Assembly (NCBI RefSeq): GCF_900103485.1
Contig: NZ_FNHW01000011.1
Coordinates: 1-33,359 of the forward strand
DNA length: 33,359 bases
Direction of reading: 5' to 3'
DNA from: Fictibacillus solisalsi
GTDB taxonomy: Bacteria; Bacillota; Bacilli; Bacillales; Fictibacillaceae
In this document: piece after piece, positions 8,927-16,644 of the stretch
Position numbering within the stretch: the stretch's first letter is position 1
How the letters are laid out: each line of letters starts with the position of its first letter
The notes under the pieces: generated by a model
Seen by the model: only the letters and a program-made list of their open reading frames with translations
Database searches by the model: none
What the model was told of the DNA's origin: nothing
Made by a program: the position numbers and the translations under genes

Positions 8927-10024
8927 TTAAACGTTGAAACGGAAGTGTACGACATCTCCGTCTTTCATTTCATACTCTTTTCCTTCAAGACGCACACGGC
9001 CTTTTTCTTTGGCAGCCGCCATGCTGCCGGCGCTCATCAAATCATCATAAGCAACCACTTCGGCACGGATAAACCCACGTTCAAAGTCCGTATGGATAAT
9101 ACCCGCACACTGTGGAGCCTTCATGCCTTTGCGGAACGTCCATGCACGCACTTCCTGTACACCGGCTGTAAAGTATGTTGCGAGCCCAAGAAGAGAATAA
9201 GACGCACGAATCAGCTGATCAAGACCTGCTTCCTGAATACCAAGCTCTTCAAGGAACGCACTCTTTTCGTCACCCTCGAGCTCGGCGATTTCCTCTTCGA
9301 TCTTTGCGCAAATTACGATGACTTCAGCATTTTCGCGGGCAGCATACTCTCTTACTTTCTCCACATGCTCATTTCCGCCCTCCAACAGATCTTCTTCACT
9401 GACGTTTGCTGCATAAAGGATCGGTTTCATGGTAAGCAAATGAAGGCCATATACAATCTTATTTTCTTCAGGTGTCAGTTCCACGCTTCTAGCCGGCAGT
9501 TCATTCAGCAATGCTTCTTTAATTTTCAAAAGAACGCTATGTTCAGCAACCGCTTCTTTGTCTTTTGACTTCGCCAGTTTTTCAACCCTGGCAATCCGCT
9601 TATCCACGGTTTCCATATCTGCAAATATAAGTTCAAGATTGATGACTTCAATATCATCGATCGGATCGACTTTTCCGGAAACGTGCGTGATGTTCTCATC
9701 TTCAAAACAACGAACGACCTGAAGAATCGCATCTACCTGGCGGATGTGAGAAAGGAACTTGTTGCCCAAACCTTCCCCTTTGCTTGCGCCTTTAACGATA
9801 CCGGCGATATCCGTAAATTCAAATGCTGTCGGAACCACTTTTTTAGGCTGAACCATCTCAGTCAGCTTGTGCAGGCGGTCATCCGGCACCTCAACAATCC
9901 CCACGTTAGGATCGATCGTACAGAACGGATAGTTTGCAGATTCCGCGCCAGCCTGTGTGATGGCATTAAAAAGCGTCGATTTCCCTACATTGGGAAGACC
10001 GACAATTCCAGTTGTTAAAGCCAT
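8927..10024 (-). CDS. ychF: Ribosome-binding ATPase YchF (Obg family)
   Basis: YchF is an Obg-family P-loop protein that prefers ATP to GTP, binds ribosomes and modulates stress responses. The 365 residues contain the P-loop GLPNVGKST (9-17) and the switch block DIAGIVKGASKGEGLG. The position of the usual NKxD specificity motif reads NVSEED, as expected for this ATP-preferring branch. A coiled-coil arm lies around 130-170, and the C-terminal TGS-type domain ends GKEYEMKDGDVVHFRFNV. The ATG at 10024 has GAGGAGTGG upstream. It is the B. subtilis YyaF/EngD orthologue, next to the rpsF operon as in that species, and has its own terminator. Confidence 0.97.
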   Translation of the reverse strand: MALTTGIVGLPNVGKSTLFNAITQAGAESANYPFCTIDPNVGIVEVPDDRLHKLTEMVQPKKVVPTAFEFTDIAGIVKGASKGEGLGNKFLSHIRQVDAILQVVRCFEDENITHVSGKVDPIDDIEVINLELIFADMETVDKRIARVEKLAKSKDKEAVAEHSVLLKIKEALLNELPARSVELTPEENKIVYGLHLLTMKPILYAANVSEEDLLEGGNEHVEKVREYAARENAEVIVICAKIEEEIAELEGDEKSAFLEELGIQEAGLDQLIRASYSLLGLATYFTAGVQEVRAWTFRKGMKAPQCAGIIHTDFERGFIRAEVVAYDDLMSAGSMAAAKEKGRVRLEGKEYEMKDGDVVHFRFNV

Positions 10025-10138
10025 TTATTCCACTCCTCATTGATTTCAATCATCATATATTTTGTCGTTCCATTACTTGTTAGCACATCTTTCCTCATTA
10101 TAGGGTGTTGGCAGGCAAAAAACAAGTTATACAGGCGG

Positions 10139-10310
10139 TTGCGTTCCGTTACAGGATGCTCGCTTTCCCCGGACGGGCGATCAGCCTGCAGTCTCACCTG
10201 TCCCGCTAGTCCCGAAGGACAAGGAAAGTTTTCGGCAACGTTACATCGTACGAAGAAAATGTTAATTTCATTTTCGGGGAGTCCCGCACCCTTCACTCCA
10301 ATCAACTATT
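10139..10310. repeat. Degenerate interspersed Bacillaceae-type repeat
   Basis: This gene-free stretch has a sharp GC-rich block (CTCGCTTTCCCCGGACGGGC at 10159-10178) followed by CAGTCTCACCTGTCCCGC. It ends with GTCCCGCACCCTTCACTCC and AATCAACTA. The start and end resemble a non-coding repeat I recall in multiple copies in several Bacillaceae genomes (ending like 'TCTCGCACC...CTCCAATCAACT'). The middle (about 10222-10276) is A/T-rich, holds a small hairpin (AAAATG/CATTTT) and looks like an insertion or decay. The identification comes from memory of the sequence style and was not searched. Confidence 0.5.
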
Positions 10311-10324
10311 ACCCGCTTAAATAC

Positions 10325-10362
10325 AAAAAAGCAGAACCAACACTTGAATGCGCCGATTCTGC
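10325..10362 (-). terminator. Likely terminator of mscS-yyzM
   Basis: The minus strand has GCAGAA, a 20-base loop, TTCTGC and T6. The stem is short, but the T-run and the position just past yyzM support termination. Confidence 0.6.
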
Positions 10363-10366
10363 ATTT

Positions 10367-10382
10367 TGTTCCACGTGGAACA
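10367..10382. other. parS site (perfect 16-bp palindrome)
   Basis: TGTTCCACGTGGAACA matches the Bacillus parS consensus TGTTNCACGTGAAACA at all but one symmetrical position and is itself a perfect palindrome. ParB (Spo0J), encoded about 4 kb away, should nucleate here. It lies in the gap between yyzM and ychF, so it is free of coding constraint. Confidence 0.85.
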
Positions 10383-10397
10383 CAGGAAGTAATTTTT

Positions 10398-10601
10398 TTA
10401 TTCCTGGTTAGATACCAGGACCTTTTTCATTTTCTTCACAAAGTCTCTTCTGGGAATAAGAACACTGTGCTGGCAGCCCATGCATTTAATCCGGATGTCA
10501 GCTCCCATGCGGATAATTTTCCAACGGTTGGTGCCGCATGGGTGTGGCTTTTTCATTTCCACTTCATCATTCAAAAAGAACTCTTTTCCTTCCAAGTCCA
10601 T
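10398..10601 (-). CDS. yyzM: YyzM-like small protein (DUF951)
   Basis: This basic protein of about 67 residues contains MKKPHPCG, then an IKCMGC pair and the C-terminal LIPRRDFVKKMKKVL. The CxxC-like arrangement (Cys at PHPCG, and CMGC) suggests a small zinc-binding fold. DUF951 proteins are widespread next to ychF in Firmicutes and are thought to bind nucleic acid, but no role is established. I chose the ATG at 10601. A GTG stands directly before it and GGGGAG is only two bases upstream, so the exact start, or a TTG two codons later, is uncertain. It lies 70 bases downstream of mscS with a terminator behind it, so the two may be cotranscribed. Confidence 0.85.
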   Translation of the reverse strand: MDLEGKEFFLNDEVEMKKPHPCGTNRWKIIRMGADIRIKCMGCQHSVLIPRRDFVKKMKKVLVSNQE

Positions 10602-10670
10602 CACTCCCCAAACGCTCTGCTTTTATATTATTTTATAGAGAAAACCACTTTGGCACAATGGCTTTTATCT

Positions 10671-11552
10671 TTATTCATGTTCTGCAAGTGTTGTTTTATG
10701 ATAAGAAACCAGCTTTTGAAAGGGAAGTTCAATGCCTTCCTCATCCAGACGGAGTTTGATGGCTTTCTTCAGTTCTCTTGTTATTTTGAAGTGGGTCATG
10801 GGTAGAACTTCAGCTGTCACCCGGATCACGACTTCCGTTGCCCCGACGGACTGAATACCGAGAACTTCCGGCTCTGCGACCATCTCTGGATACTCAACGG
10901 TCTTTTGCTTCACAACTTCTTCAATAATATCCTGTGCGCGGTTCACATCTTCCTCATAGGCAATGCTGACATCCACGACAGCAATGCTGTTATTAACGGA
11001 AAAGTTCGTCACTTCCGTGATGGACGAGTTCGGGATGATATGAAGCTCACCAGTCCACTGTTTGACTTTCGTCGTCCTCAGCCCGATTTCTTCCACCGTT
11101 CCTTCGAATGAGTTGATTCTTACAGTATCCCCTACAGCAAATTGCTGCTCAAATATAATAAAGAAGCCGGTGATAATATCCTTTACCAGGCTCTGAGCGC
11201 CAAAACCGATAGCCAGTCCGACCACACCGGCTCCAGCAAGAAGCGCCTTCACATCAATGTTAAATTCGGTCAGCACCATAAGCAGCGCAATAAAATAAAT
11301 AAGATAGGCTGCCACATTATCGAGAAGCCGGATCAATGTATTCTCACGGCGTTCCGACATCCGCAACGGACTTTTCATCCTGATTTTAAATATATTTGAA
11401 ATGGCCGCCCTTACGATTTTAACAACGATGGCCGCACCGAATAAAATAAGGACAATCTTCAGCACTTTCATGCCCAGGTTGATCCATAAATCGCCATCAC
11501 CAACCTGCTTGTATACTTCATCTACCTGCTGGGCTATATTGAGTAGTTCCAC
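10671..11552 (-). CDS. Small-conductance mechanosensitive ion channel (MscS family)
   Basis: This family opens under membrane tension and lets solutes escape on hypo-osmotic shock. The 293 residues hold three predicted membrane helices (about 26-48, 77-95, 102-130). The third is Ala/Gly-rich (LLAGAGVVGLAIGFGAQSLV) and lines the pore. The cytoplasmic beta domain follows, with FEGTVEEIGLRTTKV and HIIPNSSI, then a mixed C-terminal domain. It resembles B. subtilis YkuT/YhdY-type channels. I cannot choose a specific paralogue. The start is GTG at 11552, with GGAGG ten bases and GGAG four bases upstream. A promoter lies at 11590-11618. Confidence 0.93.
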   Translation of the reverse strand: MELLNIAQQVDEVYKQVGDGDLWINLGMKVLKIVLILFGAAIVVKIVRAAISNIFKIRMKSPLRMSERRENTLIRLLDNVAAYLIYFIALLMVLTEFNIDVKALLAGAGVVGLAIGFGAQSLVKDIITGFFIIFEQQFAVGDTVRINSFEGTVEEIGLRTTKVKQWTGELHIIPNSSITEVTNFSVNNSIAVVDVSIAYEEDVNRAQDIIEEVVKQKTVEYPEMVAEPEVLGIQSVGATEVVIRVTAEVLPMTHFKITRELKKAIKLRLDEEGIELPFQKLVSYHKTTLAEHE

Positions 11553-11589
11553 TCCGCTCCAACCTCCATATCAATCATAGCTATGCCTT

Positions 11590-11618
11590 AATGTACCCAA
11601 TTTCCGCTGAATTTTCAA
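11590..11618 (-). promoter_or_regulatory. SigmaA-type promoter of the mscS gene
   Basis: The minus strand has TTGAAA (11613-11618), 17 bases, then TACATT (11590-11595), about 40 bases upstream of the GTG start. Confidence 0.6.
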
Positions 11619-11652
11619 CGATTAACACATCTTTAAACGAACCATGGCTTAG

Positions 11653-11787
11653 AATCCCGAGGAAGGGGGTATAAAACATTTAACTGAAGGAAACCAAATA
11701 GGCATTACGGGACCAGAAGCACAGCCTGCTCCGACTAATACTGAATCCTACTCATTCTGGCGCGTTCCAAAAAATGATGTCAGCTAA
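11653..11787 (+). other. Short open frame without a usable start, possible gene remnant
   Basis: Between a TAG at 11650-11652 and a TAA at 11785-11787 the plus strand stays open for 44 codons. Its latter part reads like protein (GITGPEAQPAPTNTESYSF, then WRVPKNDVS). AGGAAGGGGG (11660-11669) looks like a ribosome site, but the frame has no ATG, GTG or TTG at a suitable distance; the next codon is ATA. It may be a decayed small gene, a frame broken by a sequence error, or chance. I do not recognise the family. Confidence 0.3.
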
Positions 11788-11799
11788 GCCCATACTAGA

Positions 11800-11830
11800 T
11801 GTATAGTATTGCCAATTAGTCCGTATACTG
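11800..11830 (+). promoter_or_regulatory. Candidate forespore (sigmaF/sigmaG-type) promoter of yyaC
   Basis: TGTATA (11800-11805) and TATACTG (11824-11830) lie 18 bases apart. This resembles the forespore pattern (TGnATA / CATACTA-like) and does not show a sigmaA -35. B. subtilis yyaC is known to be expressed in the forespore. Confidence 0.45.
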
Positions 11831-11858
11831 GTAGTAACATTTTAAAGGAGTGGATTTT

Positions 11859-12500
11859 ATGTTCCTTAAAAGGAAGCTCGTTCCCGATAAACCTTTTCAT
11901 TATAAAATGCACCATGAGGAAAAAGAGGCTTGTATGCTCATCACAGAAAAAATTGGGAACCTTCTTCCTAATACGCAAACAACTCCAGTGGTTGTGGTTT
12001 GCATTGGGACAGATCGTTCCACCGGTGATGCCCTTGGCCCATTGGTGGGTACCAAGCTTCATACCATCAAAGCCTTTCCGTTTCATGTGTACGGGACGTT
12101 GGATGATCCGGTACATGCGGTCAACCTGAAAGATAAGCTTAAAATGATTGAACAAAAGCATCCGGATGCTTTTATCATAGGAATTGATGCATGCCTCGGA
12201 AAACTCAACCATGTGGGAATGGTCTCTATTGGGGAAGGACCGGTGAAACCAGGTGCCGGTGTTAATAAGGAGCTTCCGCCGGTTGGCGACATGCATTTAA
12301 CCGGTATAGTGAACGTCAGCGGATTTATGGAATATTTCGTTCTCCAGAACACCCGGCTAAGCGTTGTTATGAAAATGGCGGAACTAATCGCGGATTCTCT
12401 GTATTTCGCCTCCATGAGCCAAAGGGTAAAAAAGAACATTACCCCACTGCCCATTAAAGAAGATCTGTATACAATGAATAAAAAGAAGCCGGCCTTTTAA
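11859..12500 (+). CDS. yyaC: Spore protease YyaC (DUF1256 family)
   Basis: YyaC is a sporulation protein related in fold to the germination protease GPR; its substrate is not established. The 213 residues carry the family block VVVVCIGTDRSTGDALGPLVG, then IIGIDACLGKLNHVGMVSIG, KPGAGVNKELPPVGDMHLTG and VSGFMEYFVLQNTRLS. The ATG at 11859 follows AAAGGAG with eight bases between. The earlier GTG at 11850 overlaps the ribosome site. Finding it is strong evidence for a spore-former. Like ytoQ, it is transcribed towards the advancing left fork. It shares the terminator at 12529-12560 with the opposing acetyltransferase gene. Confidence 0.93.
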   Translation: MFLKRKLVPDKPFHYKMHHEEKEACMLITEKIGNLLPNTQTTPVVVVCIGTDRSTGDALGPLVGTKLHTIKAFPFHVYGTLDDPVHAVNLKDKLKMIEQKHPDAFIIGIDACLGKLNHVGMVSIGEGPVKPGAGVNKELPPVGDMHLTGIVNVSGFMEYFVLQNTRLSVVMKMAELIADSLYFASMSQRVKKNITPLPIKEDLYTMNKKKPAF

Positions 12501-12528
12501 AAAAGTTACACCCTTATATATGTAAACC

Positions 12529-12560
12529 AAAAACGACCAGACGTCGATCCGGTCGTTTTC
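12529..12560. terminator. Bidirectional terminator between yyaC and the GNAT gene
   Basis: AAAACGACC and GGTCGTTTT flank a 12-base loop, with A's before and T's after. It can therefore end the plus-strand yyaC transcript and the minus-strand acetyltransferase transcript. Confidence 0.8.
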
Positions 12561-12568
12561 ATATGCCT

Positions 12569-13051
12569 TTAAGATTTAACCATGTTGTACCAGCTTACAC
12601 CGCCGTGCTTGGATTCAGAAATACCATGGTTAACAAATCCCAATTTTTCATAAAAAGAGACTAACTCTGGTTTACATGTTAATGTAATTCCTTCTCTTTC
12701 ATTCTCTTTCACAAGTTCTTCCATTTTCTCGATTAAAAGTTTCGCAATTCCTTGATTCCTTGCCTGTTTGGAGACTGCCAGTCCTAAAATACTCTGATAT
12801 CCTCCATTTTTCGGATTCTCTTTGATTTCCTTAAAAAGGTCATCGGTAATGTATGGCTGATTAATAACAGGTCCATTAATATACCCTAGAATTTTTCCCT
12901 TCGTCTCTGCCACAATAAAAGTGTCAGCGATTCGCTGAATCCTCTCCAAAAGTGCTTCTTTTGTGGCAGCTTCTTCTCTCGAAAAGCCTTCATTCTCGAT
13001 AACTAATAGCTGCTCTAAATCAGTAGGTAGAACTTTTCTTAAAAAAATCAC
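12569..13051 (-). CDS. GNAT family N-acetyltransferase
   Basis: This is a cytosolic acetyl-CoA-dependent transferase of about 160 residues; the substrate is unknown. The fold is visible as beta strands ending TFIVAETKGKILGYINGP, the acetyl-CoA pocket motif LGLAVSKQARNQGIAKLLIEKM (Q/R-x-x-G-x-A type), and the C-terminal SFYEKLGFVNHG. I chose the GTG at 13051, with AGGAG 11 bases upstream. An open frame to 13177 would overlap the end of the upstream DUF554 gene and adds residues that look unlike the family. The HGGVSWYNMVKS ending resembles arylalkylamine/spermidine-type GNATs, which does not settle the substrate. Its base composition is more A/T-rich than its neighbours, hinting at separate acquisition. 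Confidence 0.85.
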   Translation of the reverse strand: MIFLRKVLPTDLEQLLVIENEGFSREEAATKEALLERIQRIADTFIVAETKGKILGYINGPVINQPYITDDLFKEIKENPKNGGYQSILGLAVSKQARNQGIAKLLIEKMEELVKENEREGITLTCKPELVSFYEKLGFVNHGISESKHGGVSWYNMVKS

Positions 13052-13127
13052 CTTATCAATAACTCCTATCCTGATTGATTTAAAAAAACTCTCCCGTCTT
13101 CCTCCACAAAAGAGGGCTATCTTTCTT

Positions 13128-13862
13128 TTAAATGATTCCTCCTGCAAAGGCGGAAAGTTTGTCCCAATAATAGACAATGCATACGATCAATATGGTGAAA
13201 AGCAGCGCCGGCAGCAGGTTGGCTACCCGGATGGTGGTGAGGCGGAGAATGTTCAGACCAATCGCAAGGATCATGATTCCGCCAGTCCCGGTAATCTCGA
13301 TAATGATCTGCTGCATGAGCGCATCCGGAACAAAACGGTCAATCTGGGTGGCAAAAAGGGCAATCAACCCTTGATAGAGCACCACAGGCACAGCAGAGAA
13401 GATGACGCCAACTCCGAGTGCGGATGTGAAAAAGATCGCACAAAATCCATCAATCATTGACTTGGTATACAGCACTGCATGATCATGCCGCAGCCCGCTG
13501 TCCAGCGCCCCCACAATGGACATGGCCCCGATCATAAATACAAGCGTTGCCGTGACAAACGCATTAGCAATGCCGCTTTTTTCCTTCCCGCCAAGTTTGG
13601 CTTCAAGCCAGTGTCCCAATTGTCCAAGCTTTCCTTCCAGATCCAGTTTCTCTCCCAGTACACCCCCCATTGCCAGGCTGGCGATAACGATTAAAAATTG
13701 CTTGCTCTTCAAACCCATTCCAATTCCAAGAATAATGACGGCCAGGCCCATCGCCTGCATGATCGTCGTTTTTGTTTTTTCGGGGATGTTTCTCCAAAAA
13801 AGTCCCAGCAAGCTCCCGATGATAATAGCCAGGCCATTGACCAGTGTCCCTATTAATGCCAC
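13128..13862 (-). CDS. DUF554 family membrane protein (YdfK-like)
   Basis: This polytopic membrane protein has 244 residues. It starts (GTG at 13862, GGAAGG upstream) with VALIGTLVNGLAIIIGSLLG and IPEKTKTTIMQAMGLAVIILGIGMGL. It contains the internal Gly-rich block LAMGGVLGEKLDLEGKLGQLG and the block MIGAMSIVGALDSGLRHDHAVLYTKSMIDGFCAIFF, which are typical of DUF554. Six or seven helices can be drawn. The family is probably involved in small-molecule transport, but no function is established. It lies downstream of parB, whose terminator separates them. Confidence 0.9.
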   Translation of the reverse strand: MALIGTLVNGLAIIIGSLLGLFWRNIPEKTKTTIMQAMGLAVIILGIGMGLKSKQFLIVIASLAMGGVLGEKLDLEGKLGQLGHWLEAKLGGKEKSGIANAFVTATLVFMIGAMSIVGALDSGLRHDHAVLYTKSMIDGFCAIFFTSALGVGVIFSAVPVVLYQGLIALFATQIDRFVPDALMQQIIIEITGTGGIMILAIGLNILRLTTIRVANLLPALLFTILIVCIVYYWDKLSAFAGGII

Positions 13863-13901
13863 TTTTCCTTCCCGCCTTTACCCATGATGTTTTAAGAGTC
13901 C

Positions 13902-13931
13902 AAAAAGAAAAACCACCGCTTCGATGGTTTT
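13902..13931 (-). terminator. Terminator of parA-parB
   Basis: The minus-strand hairpin AAAACCATCG / CGGTGGTTTT begins at the parB stop codon. The T-rich tail TTCTTTTTGG follows. Confidence 0.75.
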
Positions 13932-14775
13932 ACTGCTTTCCGATCAGATCAAGGATCCGTTCCAAATCTTCATCGGAGAAAAACTCAATTTCTATTTTGC
14001 CTTTTCGTTTTGTCCGTTTAATAGAAACTGAAGTGCCAAAATGGTCTCTGAGTGTTGATTCCTTTTCGATGATGAAGACACTTTTATCTTCGCTTTTTTT
14101 CTTTGTTTCACGTGGAACGTTAAGATTCACCTGCTGGATCAGCTTTTCAAGCTGGCGGACGTTGAGCTTTTCATTTACGCATTTCTCCACAACAGCCTGC
14201 ATTTTTGCTTTCTTTTTCAATCCAAGCAGTGCCCGCCCATGACCCATTGAAAGCTCACCCTGGGACATCATCTCCTGGACCGGATCCGGCAACTGAAGCA
14301 ATCGCACAAAGTTGGCAATGTGCGGTCTGCTTTTGCCCACACGGCTTGCCAGTTCTTCCTGGGTGATTTTCAAATGCTCCATGAGCTTCTGGTAAGCCTG
14401 AGCTTCTTCGATGGGATTCAAATCTTCGCGCTGAAGATTTTCAATCAGAGCAATTTCCATCATCTTTTGCTCTGTAAATTCCTTGACGATTACCGGCATC
14501 TGCTCCAATCCGGCTTCCTTTGCTGCCCTGAACCGGCGTTCTCCTACCACAATCTCATAGCCTTTAATGCTTTTTCTTGCAATGATCGGCTGCAGAACCC
14601 CATGTTCCTTGATGGACTCTGTCAGTTCTGCAATAGCTGATTCATTAAACACTTTCCTCGGTTGATAGGGATTGGGACGCAGTTCGGTTAATTTGATTTC
14701 AGAGACCGTATCTTCATTTTCAAAATCCGCGCCCGGAAAAAATGCATTAATTCCTTTACCTAACCCTTTCGCCAC
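13930..14775 (-). CDS. parB: Chromosome-partitioning protein ParB (Spo0J)
   Basis: ParB binds parS, slides as a CTP-dependent clamp, loads SMC condensin and works with Soj in origin segregation. The 281 residues include the N-terminal region MAKGLGKGINAFFPG, the CTP-binding block GERRFRAA (about 78-85), ENLQREDLNPIEEA, a helix-turn-helix (about 135-175, KSRPHIANFVRLLQLP) and a C-terminal dimer domain ending IEIEFFSDEDLERIL. I chose the GTG at 14775 because it reproduces the B. subtilis start. A TTG two codons earlier is possible. It overlaps the end of parA by 20 bases, so translation is probably coupled. A parS-like site lies inside the coding sequence (14104-14119). Confidence 0.97.
   Translation of the reverse strand: MAKGLGKGINAFFPGADFENEDTVSEIKLTELRPNPYQPRKVFNESAIAELTESIKEHGVLQPIIARKSIKGYEIVVGERRFRAAKEAGLEQMPVIVKEFTEQKMMEIALIENLQREDLNPIEEAQAYQKLMEHLKITQEELASRVGKSRPHIANFVRLLQLPDPVQEMMSQGELSMGHGRALLGLKKKAKMQAVVEKCVNEKLNVRQLEKLIQQVNLNVPRETKKKSEDKSVFIIEKESTLRDHFGTSVSIKRTKRKGKIEIEFFSDEDLERILDLIGKQ
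14104..14119. other. parS-like site inside parB
   Basis: TGTTTCACGTGGAACG has the CACGTG core and differs from the consensus only at the edges. It encodes part of the VPRET stretch of ParB. B. subtilis has a parS at the same place in spo0J, which supports function. Confidence 0.8.
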
Positions 14776-15529
14776 TGCCAATCACTTCCTTCGCTAATTC
14801 TAAATAAACTTCTGCACCTCTGGATTTAGGGTCGTAAATAATAATCGGTTTTCCATGGCTTGGCGCTTCAGATAGACGAACATTTCGAGGAATAATGGTG
14901 GAATAGACTTTATCCTGAAAGTACTTTTTCACTTCTTCAATAACCTGGATTCCCAAGTTGGTTCTGGCATCAAGCATTGTCAGCAGAACACCGTCAATGG
15001 TCAAATCCGTATTCAAATGCTTTTGTACGAGGCGGACTGTATTAAGTAACTGGCTCAAACCCTCAAGCGCATAATATTCACATTGGACCGGTATGATAAC
15101 TCCGTCTGCTGCTGTGAGTGAGTTAATGGTCAATAATCCGAGAGAAGGAGGGCAGTCAATAATGATAAAGTCATACTGGCGTTCAACAGACGAAAGCGCC
15201 CGTTTCAGCCTTACCTCCCTGGAAATGGTCGGAACCAGTTCAATTTCAGCACCAGCCAGTTGAATGGTCGACGGCAATATATGTAATCCTTCGCAAATTG
15301 TTTCCATAATGATGTCTTTTACTTCTGCATCGTCGACAAGCACGTTATAGATGCATTGATCCACATCGCCTTTATCGACGCCAACACCGCTCGTAGCATT
15401 CCCCTGCGGGTCTATATCAACAAGTAAAACCTTTTTGCCGAAATAAGCTAAACATGCTCCGAGGTTCACGGATGTCGTTGTTTTTCCAACCCCACCCTTT
15501 TGATTGGCAATTGCAATGGTTTTAGCCAC
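14756..15529 (-). CDS. parA: Chromosome-partitioning ATPase ParA (Soj)
   Basis: Soj is a deviant-Walker ATPase that binds DNA as an ATP dimer. It positions origins with ParB and also inhibits or activates DnaA according to its nucleotide state. The 257 residues start with AKTIAIANQKGGVGKTT, giving the deviant Walker A KGGVGKTT (11-18). VLLVDIDPQGNATSG follows, then IIIDCPPSLGLLT, and RNVRLSEAPSHGKPIIIYDP near the end. The start is GTG at 15529 after GAGGTAGGTG. It is the first gene of parA-parB, downstream of noc and its terminator. Confidence 0.97.
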   Translation of the reverse strand: MAKTIAIANQKGGVGKTTTSVNLGACLAYFGKKVLLVDIDPQGNATSGVGVDKGDVDQCIYNVLVDDAEVKDIIMETICEGLHILPSTIQLAGAEIELVPTISREVRLKRALSSVERQYDFIIIDCPPSLGLLTINSLTAADGVIIPVQCEYYALEGLSQLLNTVRLVQKHLNTDLTIDGVLLTMLDARTNLGIQVIEEVKKYFQDKVYSTIIPRNVRLSEAPSHGKPIIIYDPKSRGAEVYLELAKEVIGSGERVR

Positions 15530-15646
15530 GATGACACCTACCTCAATTCTTTACGAGAGTTCATTTCTTTCATCATATCATGAATTCCTCTTTTTTCTTA
15601 CGGAAAGTTCATAAAAAAACACAGAAAAATGTTTAGGTTTCACCCA

Positions 15647-15681
15647 CAAAAAAGCTCCTTTCAGGATGGCTGAAAGGAGCT
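15647..15681 (-). terminator. Terminator of noc
   Basis: A perfect 11-pair stem (AGCTCCTTTCA / TGAAAGGAGCT) with a seven-base loop is followed on the minus strand by T6. It lies between noc and parA. Confidence 0.92.
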
Positions 15682-15688
15682 GTAACGG

Positions 15689-16543
15689 TTACTTTTTCGG
15701 TATGCGGATCGTGAATTGATAGAATTCCTCATGGTCCTCTTCTTCTGTATCTATGGTAAGGCCGCTTTGGAGAACCATATCCACGGACTGGCGGACAGTA
15801 TTGATGGCCAGCCGCGTGTCCTTGCTGTAGGATTTCCTTTTCGCCACAGGTTTCTTTTCCTGGTTTTCTCCCTCAATCAGCTTTTTCACACGTTCTTCCG
15901 TCTGTTTGACGTTCAGGTGTTTTTCCAGAATCTCATTCAGGACGGCTTCTTGCTTATCGGGTGATTTAAGGATAATTAGAGCTCTTGCATGGCGTTCGGT
16001 GATTTGCTTTTGCAGTAACGCATCCTGGATGGGCTGGGGAAGTTTCAGCAAGCGGAGTTTGTTCGCTACTGTTGACTGTCCTTTTCCAAGCTTCTGTGCC
16101 AGACCTTCCTGGGTAAGGCCGTGAATTTCAAGAAGTTTGGCATACGCCATCGCTTCTTCAATCGCTGTCAGTTCTTCCCGCTGCAGATTCTCTATAAGTG
16201 CAACAGAAGCCGTCTGACCATCATCAAACTCCTTGATGATCGCCGGTATGGTTTCCCAGCCGAGCTTTTGAACAGCTCGCCACCGGCGTTCTCCTGCAAT
16301 AATTTCATAGGAACCATTTTCTGATGTCCTGACAACAATCGGCTGGATAATACCGTGCGTTTCAATCGTTTGTGATAATTCTTCAATTCGTTCATCTATA
16401 AAAACGGTACGGGGCTGGAATTGGTTCGGGTGAATATCCTTCACCGGGAGCTGCACAATTTCTTCGTTATCGTTTTTCTCTTCAACTTCAGCTGTCTGAT
16501 TTTTTTCGCCGATGCCGAATAAACGTGAAAAAGGATGTTTCAT
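15689..16543 (-). CDS. noc: Nucleoid occlusion protein Noc
   Basis: Noc is a ParB paralogue that binds its own NBS sites, tethers DNA to the membrane and blocks Z-ring assembly over the nucleoid. The 284 residues begin with [15 protein letters not shown], the short amphipathic membrane-binding helix that separates Noc from Spo0J. The CTP-binding block is GERRWRA (84-90). The helix-turn-helix region reads [28 protein letters not shown], and the C-terminal half carries the dimerisation part. ATG at 16543 has AAAGGTGG upstream. The position between rsmG and parA-parB is the standard one. I saw no palindrome of the classic NBS form (ATTTCCCGGGAAAT) inside the window. Confidence 0.95.
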   Translation of the reverse strand: MKHPFSRLFGIGEKNQTAEVEEKNDNEEIVQLPVKDIHPNQFQPRTVFIDERIEELSQTIETHGIIQPIVVRTSENGSYEIIAGERRWRAVQKLGWETIPAIIKEFDDGQTASVALIENLQREELTAIEEAMAYAKLLEIHGLTQEGLAQKLGKGQSTVANKLRLLKLPQPIQDALLQKQITERHARALIILKSPDKQEAVLNEILEKHLNVKQTEERVKKLIEGENQEKKPVAKRKSYSKDTRLAINTVRQSVDMVLQSGLTIDTEEEDHEEFYQFTIRIPKK

Positions 16544-16644
16544 ATGAATGACACCACCTTTTGTTATCTATCTTAGATTTTCGCTCTGCCCATCTGTTTT
16601 CCTGCCAGTTTTTGAAAAATTCTTTGGTATGCCGGCGTATGTAT

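Noticed and set aside
10040-10411. Plus-strand open frame of 123 codons between ychF and yyzM
   Set aside because: It runs through the repeat, a terminator and parS. No ribosome site.
13930-16543. Tandem ParB-like genes as a recent duplication or a new partition system
   Set aside because: They are the well-known Spo0J and Noc paralogues, distinguished by the Noc N-terminal helix and standard gene order.
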